Assembly: GCA_002426275.1 (NCBI GenBank)
Contig: DIPB01000006.1
Location: 1,014 to 13,558 of the forward strand
From: Firmicutes bacterium UBA5499
Lineage (GTDB): Bacteria > Bacillota > DTU084
Reading direction: 5' to 3'
Length of the DNA: 12,545 nt
Made by a program: the position numbers and the translations under genes
Shown: positions 6,763-12,545 of the stretch, one piece after another
How the letters are laid out: each line of letters opens with the position of its first letter
Position numbering within the stretch: the stretch's first letter is position 1
Notes under the pieces: model-generated
What the model was told of the DNA's origin: nothing
Databases searched by the model: none
The model's input: the letters and a program-made list of their open reading frames with translations, nothing else

Positions 6763-6793
6763 AAAAAAGGACCCAGGCGGCAAGCCTGAGTCC
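6763..6793 (-). terminator. Internal (attenuating) terminator after the binding-protein gene
   Basis: On the minus strand GGACTCAGG (6793-6785) and CCTGGGTCC (6777-6769) form a 9-bp stem with one G-T pair and a 7-base loop, followed by six T (6768-6763). It lies between the binding-protein stop (6804) and the permease start (6749). Partial read-through would give more binding protein than membrane subunits, a common arrangement in ABC importers. Confidence 0.85.
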
Positions 6794-6803
6794 CTGAAAG
6801 TGC

Positions 6804-7610
6804 CTACTTGGCCAGAACGTCTGCTCCCTTGCCGAACCATTTATCCGCAATTTTTTGCGCTGTGCCGTCTTTCATCATGGAATCGATCGCTTTTTGCAGC
6901 TCCGCCTTGAAAGACTTGTCGCTCTTGCGTATGCCCACCCCAAAGTCTTCGGATCCTAAATCCTGGTCCAGCATGCGAAAGACGTCTGGTTTGAGCATCC
7001 GATAATGGCCGAAGACGCACACGTCCACCACCACCGCCTCCAGGCGGCCAAGTTCCAAATCCGTAAGGGCTTTGGCATTATCCGAGTATTCGCTGAGCTT
7101 AGCCAAGCTCTCCTTGACTTCCGGGTGTTTGTCCAAAGCGATGTTAGCGCTGGAGCCGCCTTGAATCCCCACTTTCTTTCCGGCCAAATCTTCCAGCGTC
7201 TTGAGGTCCGAATTTGCTCTGGTGACAACAACTTGTTTGTTAACCATATAAGGTTTTGTAAAAGCGAAGACCTTTTCTCTCTCCTCAGTGATGGTACAGC
7301 CATTCCAGATCAAATCTACCTTTTTCCCGTTCAGCTCCTGGCCGATGAAATCCCAAACCACAGGCTGAAATTTCGCCTCTACGCCCATGCGCTTTGCCGC
7401 TTCCCTGGCGAAGTCAATGTCGAACCCGACGATTTCGTTCTTTTCATCCCGAAAGCCCATGGGCGGAAAAGCGTCATCTAAACCGACGACAAAATAGCCT
7501 TTTTCTTTAATCTTCTCCCAAGAAGTATCGCCCTTGGTCGCAGTTTGCCTGCCGCAGCCTGAAAACATGACCGCAATCAGGGCTGCCAGCGCCAGATACC
7601 GAATTTTCAT
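6804..7610 (-). CDS. Amino acid ABC transporter solute-binding lipoprotein
   Basis: The predicted 268-residue lipoprotein is anchored outside the cytoplasmic membrane and delivers ligand to the permease. The N-terminus is a short basic start, a hydrophobic stretch and a lipobox ending MFSGC, with Cys19 as the lipidation site. The mature part is an SBP_bac_3 (PF00497) fold: GFRDEKNEIVGFDIDFAREA in the first lobe, the conserved TITEEREKVFAFTKPYM segment whose Arg normally binds the ligand carboxylate, GIQGGSSANIAL, and the VVVD segment whose Asp usually holds the ligand amino group. These support an amino acid or close analogue as ligand; which one cannot be told. AAGGAG lies ten bases before the ATG. 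The gene starts 24 bases after the GH130 gene, so the two are probably co-transcribed. Confidence 0.92.
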   Translation of the reverse strand: MKIRYLALAALIAVMFSGCGRQTATKGDTSWEKIKEKGYFVVGLDDAFPPMGFRDEKNEIVGFDIDFAREAAKRMGVEAKFQPVVWDFIGQELNGKKVDLIWNGCTITEEREKVFAFTKPYMVNKQVVVTRANSDLKTLEDLAGKKVGIQGGSSANIALDKHPEVKESLAKLSEYSDNAKALTDLELGRLEAVVVDVCVFGHYRMLKPDVFRMLDQDLGSEDFGVGIRKSDKSFKAELQKAIDSMMKDGTAQKIADKWFGKGADVLAK

Positions 7611-7634
7611 CTTCTTCCAGCTCCTTCTCTTCCA

Positions 7635-8651
7635 TTATCGCTTTGGGGAAACCAATTCCAGAAGTTGGGACAGGTGCGCCGTTGCCAAAGCGACGCAGGT
7701 ATCTGCCGCCCCATAGTAGAGCTTCACCTCTCCGTCCTGCTCCAGGATCATGCCGCAAGGGAAAATAACGTTGGTCCGAAAGCCTTCGGCCGTCTCATAG
7801 GGAGCTTCCGGCGCTAAAAGCGGCGCCCGATAAAGCCCAATTACCCGGCTGGGATCATCTAGAGCCAGCAGCATTAAGCCGGCGCAATAGCGCTTCTGCC
7901 ATTTATCTTCCCAGCCATTCTTGCCGCGGCTTGAATCGATGTCCACAGAATGAAAACAGGCAAGCCAGCCTTGGGGCGTCTTCACCGGAGGCGAGGCAGG
8001 CCCGATTTTATCGTTGCTGAACGGCACGTTCTCTACGCCCAAAAGCAACCGGTGTTGGCCCCAATAAACCAAATCTGGGGACCGGGAAATCCAGATATCA
8101 AACCTGTCGCCGCCCCGGGAGTAAACTGGTAAAGGCCGCTCTAAGCGCACATAGCCGCCGCCGATTTTTTCCGGGAAGAGGACCAGATTGCGATTATCGG
8201 GAGCTGTCAAAGAAAGAACTTGAAAATGCTCCAAATCGTCGGTGACTGCTATTCCGCCTCTCACGCCGTGGCCTGTATCAACAGCGAAACACAAATGCAG
8301 CCTCCCTTCGATGACAATAAGTCTGGGATCATATACTCTGTGGAAATCATCTTTCAACAATGCGGTCAATGCGTCAGACAGCGCCGTGCACGGCTGCGGA
8401 TCCACCTGCCAGTTGATCCCATCTGCGCTATGGGCAAAACCTATATTGGTGGTTTCGCCAGGGAGCAGCTTTCGCTCCTTTACAGAACCGTAATCATTGC
8501 GAAAAGCCATTAAGTATTTCCCTTCATACTTGGTGACTCCGGGATTGAAGACCAAAGCCGGGTGATAAGGAACATCCCCAGCTTTCAAAATAGGATTCGC
8601 CGGATGGCGCGTGATCACAGGGCTTGATTTCAGCTCCCCAATTGGATCCAT
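7635..8651 (-). CDS. Glycoside hydrolase family 130 glycoside phosphorylase
   Basis: The predicted 338-residue cytoplasmic enzyme is a five-bladed beta-propeller of the GH130 type. These enzymes usually phosphorolyse beta-mannosides (for example mannosyl-glucose or mannosyl-GlcNAc) to mannose 1-phosphate. Family landmarks are VITRHPANPILKAGDVPY near the N-terminus, FNPGVTKYEGKYLMAFRNDYG (35-55), VYDPRL with the likely catalytic Asp108, HGVRGGIAVTDD (128-139), LFPEKIGGGYVRLERP (158-173), DIWISRSPDLVYWG (185-198), KIGPASPPVKT (215-225) and the closing YYGAADT (312-318). The pattern is closest to the GH130_1 mannosylglucose-phosphorylase side, but substrate cannot be fixed by eye. GGGAGG lies seven bases before the ATG. 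It is the first gene of the operon with the amino-acid-type ABC importer, an unusual partner for a sugar phosphorylase. No signal peptide is present. Confidence 0.92.
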   Translation of the reverse strand: MDPIGELKSSPVITRHPANPILKAGDVPYHPALVFNPGVTKYEGKYLMAFRNDYGSVKERKLLPGETTNIGFAHSADGINWQVDPQPCTALSDALTALLKDDFHRVYDPRLIVIEGRLHLCFAVDTGHGVRGGIAVTDDLEHFQVLSLTAPDNRNLVLFPEKIGGGYVRLERPLPVYSRGGDRFDIWISRSPDLVYWGQHRLLLGVENVPFSNDKIGPASPPVKTPQGWLACFHSVDIDSSRGKNGWEDKWQKRYCAGLMLLALDDPSRVIGLYRAPLLAPEAPYETAEGFRTNVIFPCGMILEQDGEVKLYYGAADTCVALATAHLSQLLELVSPKR

Positions 8652-8779
8652 TGCTTTTCCTCCCTCTAGATGTTGGACTTGATTATCCGCAACTTAGCTG
8701 ATACCTTCTTACTATTCTCTATAGACGGCCATAATCCTTCACAGGTTCACACTTTTCCGGAGCAAGAGACCATAGACGC

Positions 8780-8811
8780 AAAAAAGGATCCTTTCCTTTG
8801 AGGATCCTTTT
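8780..8811 (-). terminator. Terminator of the microcompartment operon
   Basis: On the minus strand AAAAGGATCC (8811-8802) and GGATCCTTTT (8791-8782) form a 10-bp perfect stem with a 10-base loop, and the T run continues to 8780. It lies 25 bases after the kinase stop. The symmetric A/T flanks mean it could also act in the other direction. It separates this operon from the GH130 operon, whose promoter must lie in 8652-8780; I could not identify convincing -35/-10 boxes there. Confidence 0.88.
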
Positions 8812-8835
8812 GTCCTGAAAAAAACGCGCCAAGAG

Positions 8836-9996
8836 CTATCGAGGGGAGACCAGTTTGTACGTATCTTCCGCAATGATCTCTTCTTCGTTGGCGGAAACCA
8901 CGGCTACAGGCGTCCGGCCGCAAGAAATGACGCCTTCTTCCCTCTGGTTCAAGGTCTCGTCCAGCCGAATGCCTAAAAACTCCAAGCCTTGGCAGATTTG
9001 CCGCCGCACAAAGGGAGAGTGCTCTCCGATGCCGCCAGAAAACGCCAAAAGATCTATCCCGCCCATGGCCGCGGCATAGGCTCCTACATATTTGCGAGTT
9101 CGGTAGGTAAAAGTGTCTAGCGCAAGCTTAGCTTGGCTGTTGCCTTCTCTTGCGGCTTGTTCAACCTCCCGCTCGTCGCTGGAGATGCCGCTGATCCCAA
9201 GCCAGCCGCTTTCTTTATTGAGGATTTCATCCAGCCTTTGGGCTGTGTACCCAGCCTCGCGCATCAGATAAAGTACCAGCGCCGGATCCAGATCCCCGCT
9301 GCGAGTGGATTGCACTAAGCCTTCCAAAGGCGTCAGGCCGGTGCTCACATCCACGGATTTCCCGTACAGGGAAGCATTGGCTGTGGTGCCGCTGCCCAGC
9401 ATCAGAGAGACGATCCTCAGCTCTTGGGGCTGTTTTCCCAAAAGAGCCGCGGCCTGTCCCGTGATGGAACGAAAAGCGATGCCATGAAAACCGTAACGCC
9501 GCACTCGCCATTTGGCTATGATCTCTTGCGGCAGAGCGTAAGTATAGGCATACGGCGGCAAAGTACCGTGATAGCCGGTATCAAAAACCGCAACCTGCGG
9601 CAAATCTGGGAAAAGCCGCCTGGCTGCCTCAATGCCAGCCAGATTGGGGGGATTGTGCAGGGGAGCCAAAGGGATGTTCTCTCTCAGGGCCGCGATTATC
9701 TCATCGTCCACCAGCACCGAACCTGTGCAGCTGGTGGCGCCATGCACCACCCTGTGTCCCACGGCGTCGACTTTCGATTTCAATTCGGCCAGTTCCCGGC
9801 AGATCAGCTCCAAACCCTGAGCGTGATTTGCAATGGCGCCTTTCCAGCGCAACTGCTTCGCCCCTTTGATCTCAAGGAGGCTATCTTTCTGCCCTACCCG
9901 CTCCAAGAGCCCAGCAAGATACGCTTCCCCAGCCGGCTGGTCGATGATTTTAAATTTAATAGAAGAGCCGCCTGAATTGAGGACCAGAATACGCAA
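8836..9996 (-). CDS. ackA: Divergent acetate/propionate kinase of a microcompartment operon
   Basis: The predicted 386-residue ASKHA-fold kinase interconverts acyl-phosphate plus ADP with carboxylate plus ATP, the energy-conserving last step after a Pdu/Eut-type compartment. Expected active-site positions are present: LNSGGSS (N7), GHRVVHG (R82), APLHNP (H114), VFDTGYH (D139), RRYGFHG (H171), TRSGDLDP (R232) and SANEEE (E371), plus the nucleotide loop FSGGIGEHS. The usual HLGNG motif, however, reads MLGSG at 199-203, with His and Asn replaced, and the serine-rich AxxFHxTxP loop is GYHGTLP. The start chosen is TTG at 9996, because AGGAGG (10009-10004) sits seven bases upstream; the ATG at 10026 would overlap pduT and add ten unrelated residues. 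It is the last gene before a strong terminator. Acetate, propionate or another short acid are all possible substrates. Confidence 0.85.
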   Translation of the reverse strand: MRILVLNSGGSSIKFKIIDQPAGEAYLAGLLERVGQKDSLLEIKGAKQLRWKGAIANHAQGLELICRELAELKSKVDAVGHRVVHGATSCTGSVLVDDEIIAALRENIPLAPLHNPPNLAGIEAARRLFPDLPQVAVFDTGYHGTLPPYAYTYALPQEIIAKWRVRRYGFHGIAFRSITGQAAALLGKQPQELRIVSLMLGSGTTANASLYGKSVDVSTGLTPLEGLVQSTRSGDLDPALVLYLMREAGYTAQRLDEILNKESGWLGISGISSDEREVEQAAREGNSQAKLALDTFTYRTRKYVGAYAAAMGGIDLLAFSGGIGEHSPFVRRQICQGLEFLGIRLDETLNQREEGVISCGRTPVAVVSANEEEIIAEDTYKLVSPR

Positions 9997-10003
9997 GTGC
10001 GCA

Positions 10004-10009
10004 CCTCCT
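10004..10009 (-). promoter_or_regulatory. Ribosome binding site that fixes a TTG start
   Basis: AGGAGG, overlapping the pduT stop codon, lies seven bases before the TTG at 9996 of the kinase gene. No comparable site precedes the in-frame ATG at 10026, so translation most likely begins at TTG and is coupled to the end of pduT. Confidence 0.75.
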
Positions 10010-10568
10010 ACATCAGTTTCTCCCAAAGCGCGCTATCGGGCGCGGCCAAAACGTCGGCCGCAGTCAAGAGGCCTTCGTCTGAGGCGATCTTCCCGGCTAC
10101 TTCAACCGCCATTTGGACGGCTCCCACTTCTCCCGTGAGCAGAATCAGCGCCTTGCCTCCCATTCCCCTGGCCAAACGCAGATCCAAAACCTGAACGGGG
10201 CTAGATTTGACAGCCGCATCTGCAGCCTTGATGGCTGTGGCCACTGAAAACGTCTCCACCATTCCCACGGCCGTTCTCTCTCCCGGCGGCTCAACCGAGC
10301 CTGTGATGGCTGGGAACAGCGCTTCGTGCGCATTGGCCAGAAAGAAGCGATCCACCACTTCTCCTTCCGCCGCCGCCTCTCCGGCGGCCAGCGCGCTATC
10401 CACAGCGCCTACAGAGCCTCCGATCACAGCCAGAAACTTGCCGGGACAGATGGAATCGCAAACCAACAATTCCACGCCCGCTGCCTTCACCATGCTGTCG
10501 GCTGCGCGGATGCCCCGCACTATACTTCTGATCTCAAGCATTCCAATCGCTTTTTTCAAATCTATCAC
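10008..10568 (-). CDS. pduT: PduT-like tandem-BMC shell protein with Fe-S pore cysteine
   Basis: The predicted 186-residue protein has two BMC domains (about 7-90 and 100-184) and should form pseudohexameric trimers in the shell facet of a bacterial microcompartment. It matches PduT in length and sequence landmarks: AIGMLEIRSIVRGIRAADSM, the SICPGKF pore loop, LVDS-like VVDRFFLANAH, AVGMVETFSVATAIKAADAAVK, GGKALILLTGEVGAV and the Trp-containing C-terminus. In PduT the pore-loop cysteine of each subunit holds a shared 4Fe-4S cluster; the equivalent here is Cys41. Start GTG at 10568 overlaps the pduS stop in GTGA, so the two are translationally coupled. PduS and PduT work as partners in electron transfer across the shell in the Pdu system, and their adjacency supports the same job here. 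Confidence 0.93.
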   Translation of the reverse strand: MIDLKKAIGMLEIRSIVRGIRAADSMVKAAGVELLVCDSICPGKFLAVIGGSVGAVDSALAAGEAAAEGEVVDRFFLANAHEALFPAITGSVEPPGERTAVGMVETFSVATAIKAADAAVKSSPVQVLDLRLARGMGGKALILLTGEVGAVQMAVEVAGKIASDEGLLTAADVLAAPDSALWEKLM

Positions 10569-11854
10569 CTCGCGGCCCTAATGACTATGGCCGAATCCAC
10601 TTTCTCCACCTTGCCCTGAATGCTGGCATGGATATTGGCTCCCAAACCGTCCGCTTTGGCGATCATCTCTCCCAGCTTCACTTCCTGGCCTGGTTTCACA
10701 ACCGGCTTTGCCGGTTTGCCTATATGCTGCAGCAAGGGAATAACAACCTGGCGCACAGATAAAGCCACTGCTTCCCAAGGGGCTGGTTTGTCATAGGCGG
10801 CAAGGGCAAGACGGCTGGTCAGTCTTCCCGTGGGCGCCTTCCGACCGCTGCGCCCCGCTCTCGGTTCTACTGATCGGTGATGGGGATTTTTCAGGCCGCG
10901 CTTGGCGAATTCAGCTTTTAAGGCCTGATTCACTCGTCTTGGCGACAGACCCATGGGACAGGCGAACAAATCGCAAACGCCGCATTCCGAACACAACATG
11001 GCCGAAGTGAGCCCTTCCAGATCGGCTGTTCCATGCGCCACTGCCCGCATAATGCGGGCAGGTTCCAGCGAGTGACCCAAAAGATACCGCGGACAAAGCT
11101 CTGTGCAGAGCCGACATTGACAGCAAGCTGAACCCGCCTGGCGCAAAATTCCCGAAAGGGACTTCTCCCGCAGCTGAATTTGCGGATGCGTCTTAGGCAA
11201 AACGATCAATCCCTTGGTGGTCTTGGTGATGGGCGATGCCGGATCCTTTAGCTTGCCCATGGCAGGCCCGCCGTCTAGCAAAGCCCAATCTTCAACCAGG
11301 GCTCCCCCAGCATAAGAGACCACATCCCCGGCCCGCATGCCGATGGGGAAAAAACCGGTCAGGGGACGCGAGACCGCACCTGTCACAGTGAGACAAGTCT
11401 GAGTTACAGGTATGTCTTCCAGCGCGTTTGCAATGTTCAGCACTGTTTCCACATTCAGCACCACAACCCCCACGTTCAGGGGAATGCCGCCTTCGGGCAC
11501 GGTGCGCCCTGTTGCCTCATAAACCAGCACCTGTTCATCCCCTGCCGGGTAGAAGTTATCCAAAAGGCAAAGCTCACACTTTGCCTTTTGGAGTGCGTCT
11601 ATGGCCGAACGATGCTTCTTCTTGATGGCAACAATCGTCTGTTTGGCGCCTAAATGCTTTGCCACCTCAGCCAAAGTTGTTTTCAGCCGCTGGGCATTGC
11701 CAATGATCAGATGCTGATCCACGGAAAGCAGCGGCTCGCATTCGGCCGCGTTCACAAGCAAAAGTTCAGCCTTCCCACTTAGCTTTACGTGAGTGGGAAA
11801 ACCGGCTCCGCCTGCGCCAACTACTCCCGCCTGTTCAACCTTTGCTAAATCCAT
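10565..11854 (-). CDS. pduS: PduS-like flavin/Fe-S oxidoreductase (RnfC-related)
   Basis: The predicted 429-residue soluble electron-transfer protein belongs to the PduS/RnfC family. In Pdu systems it acts as cobalamin reductase or, with PduT, as an electron carrier at the shell. Visible in order: glycine-rich FMN/NADH loop GVVGAGGAGFPTHVK (10-24), AAECEPLL (36-43), TGRTVPEGGIPLNVGVVVLN (115-134), then two 4Fe-4S motifs, C244-x2-C247-x2-C250-x3-C254-P and C288-x2-C291-x2-C294-x4-C299-P. A C-terminal barrel-sandwich segment follows (VKPGQEVKLGEMIAK, 386-400). The start is the ATG at 11854, with GAGGAG nine bases before it. The in-frame start at 11884 adds ten residues that overlap pduP and lack a binding site. 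Gap to pduP is 13 bases. Confidence 0.93.
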   Translation of the reverse strand: MDLAKVEQAGVVGAGGAGFPTHVKLSGKAELLLVNAAECEPLLSVDQHLIIGNAQRLKTTLAEVAKHLGAKQTIVAIKKKHRSAIDALQKAKCELCLLDNFYPAGDEQVLVYEATGRTVPEGGIPLNVGVVVLNVETVLNIANALEDIPVTQTCLTVTGAVSRPLTGFFPIGMRAGDVVSYAGGALVEDWALLDGGPAMGKLKDPASPITKTTKGLIVLPKTHPQIQLREKSLSGILRQAGSACCQCRLCTELCPRYLLGHSLEPARIMRAVAHGTADLEGLTSAMLCSECGVCDLFACPMGLSPRRVNQALKAEFAKRGLKNPHHRSVEPRAGRSGRKAPTGRLTSRLALAAYDKPAPWEAVALSVRQVVIPLLQHIGKPAKPVVKPGQEVKLGEMIAKADGLGANIHASIQGKVEKVDSAIVIRAAR

Positions 11855-11867
11855 CAGTCTAATCTCC

Positions 11868-12545
11868 TCAATAGCCGAAGGCACCGCCGATGGTGACGCG
11901 AATTTCCCTGGTGAAGGTACGCGGCGTGCAGACGCCCTCGCCCGTAGGTCCCGCTAAAGTGTGAGCGTACTTGCCCTCGCCGTCCACGACCAAGGCAGCC
12001 CCGGATGGTGAATTCACAACTAAAATCGTCACATCCAAAGCCCTGGCGAAGCGATCGACCCTGGTCATGTCTTTGGAGTGAATGACCGCGGTATGTTTGT
12101 CACCGTGCTCGCTCGTCACAGACAGCTCCAGGCCCGCTTGAAAATCCCGTACCCGCACAAAAGGCAGAACCGGCATCAACTGTTCGGTAGCTACCAATTG
12201 ATGGGAAGGCCCTGTCTCCATGATGGCCAAACGAATTTTCCCGTCCACTTTAATCCCGGCCTGGGCCAGAATATAAGCCGCGTCTTTGCCGATCAGCTGG
12301 CTGTTGAGCTTGCCGTCCGGAAAGATGGCTTTCTCAACTTGGCTGGCTTCAGACGGACTGAGCCAGTATACTTCCGGAAGGCTGCAGAATTGGCGTTTCA
12401 ATTCTTCGGCTATGGACTCGACTGCAATGATGGTCTTCTCAGCGATACAAAGAATGTTGTTGTCGAAGGTTGCGCCTTCCAAAATATCCCTGGCCGCTTT
12501 ACCCAAATCAGCTGTCTCATCCACCAAGGCGGGCGGATTGCCGGG
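11868..12545 (-). CDS. pduP: PduP-like CoA-acylating aldehyde dehydrogenase, partial
   Basis: This is the last 225 residues of a gene that runs off the right edge. The enzyme oxidises an aldehyde (propionaldehyde or acetaldehyde in known cases) with NAD+ and CoA to acyl-CoA inside a microcompartment. The fragment opens with PGNPPALVDETADLGKAARD and ATFDNNILCIAEKTIIAVES, the catalytic-cysteine region of PduP/EutE; the active-site Cys is fragment residue 33. It ends GPTGEGVCTPRTFTREIRVT plus IGGAFGY, again typical. The N-terminal half, including any encapsulation peptide and much of the NAD-binding site, lies outside the window, so PduP versus EutE cannot be finally settled. Neighbouring pduS and pduT favour the Pdu-like name. 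Confidence 0.9.
   Translation of the reverse strand, partial: PGNPPALVDETADLGKAARDILEGATFDNNILCIAEKTIIAVESIAEELKRQFCSLPEVYWLSPSEASQVEKAIFPDGKLNSQLIGKDAAYILAQAGIKVDGKIRLAIMETGPSHQLVATEQLMPVLPFVRVRDFQAGLELSVTSEHGDKHTAVIHSKDMTRVDRFARALDVTILVVNSPSGAALVVDGEGKYAHTLAGPTGEGVCTPRTFTREIRVTIGGAFGY

Noticed and set aside
7005..7481. Plus-strand open frame of 158 codons
   Set aside because: It lies wholly antisense to the clear solute-binding lipoprotein gene.
9424..9975. Plus-strand open frame of 183 codons
   Set aside because: It is antisense to the kinase gene, whose motifs are unmistakable; it has no recognisable motifs of its own.
8836..10026. Kinase start at ATG 10026
   Set aside because: It overlaps pduT and has no ribosome binding site. 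TTG at 9996 has AGGAGG seven bases upstream and places the LVLNSGGSS strand at the usual distance from the N-terminus.
1..12545. CRISPR array, tRNA, rRNA or riboswitch
   Set aside because: No regularly spaced repeats, cloverleaf, rRNA-like stretch or recognised riboswitch core was seen on either strand.

Overview
The window looks like chromosomal DNA from an anaerobic, Gram-positive-type (Firmicutes) bacterium. The signs are strong AGGAGG-like ribosome binding sites, a TTG and several GTG starts, Pdu-type microcompartment genes, a DegV-family protein and a dNTPase-like HD protein. A Negativicutes/Clostridia-type host is a reasonable guess, but the sequence alone does not prove it.

Layout, left to right. 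Positions 2-133 (+) are the C-terminal end of a DegV-family fatty-acid-binding protein, followed by a hairpin terminator. Positions ~265-649 (-) hold a frameshifted remnant of a DUF4143-type ATPase. Positions 659-1810 (-) encode an HD-domain dGTP triphosphohydrolase-like protein. Directly upstream of it (1875-2364, -) lies a heavily decayed AlbA_2/RecG-like ATP-binding regulator, whose last frame runs into the dGTPase gene without a stop. Positions ~2365-3080 contain no convincing gene. Positions 3300-4169 (+) encode an AraC-type regulator with a GyrI-like effector domain. An unassigned minus-strand open frame follows (4075-4476). Positions 4617-5297 (+) encode a stand-alone PUA/EVE-like domain of the type normally found at the N-terminus of COG4127/Mrr-like restriction nucleases.

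The right half holds two minus-strand operons. The first, in transcription order, is a GH130 glycoside phosphorylase (8651-7635), an amino-acid-type solute-binding lipoprotein (7610-6804), a permease (6749-6096) and an ATPase (6082-5294). An internal terminator sits after the binding-protein gene. This operon converges on the 4617-5297 gene, and the two stop codons overlap in the loop of a shared bidirectional terminator. The second is the distal part of a bacterial microcompartment operon: pduP (partial, running off the right edge), pduS, pduT and an acetate/propionate-kinase-like gene, closed by a strong terminator at 8780-8811.

Working together: CoA-acylating aldehyde dehydrogenase (PduP) makes acyl-CoA and NADH inside the shell. 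PduS (flavin/Fe-S) and PduT (a shell trimer with an Fe-S pore) can move electrons across the shell. The kinase would recover ATP from acyl-phosphate. That kinase departs from the family at an otherwise nearly invariant active-site motif. This, the isolated COG4127-type reader domain and the GH130/amino-acid-transporter pairing are the most interesting points.
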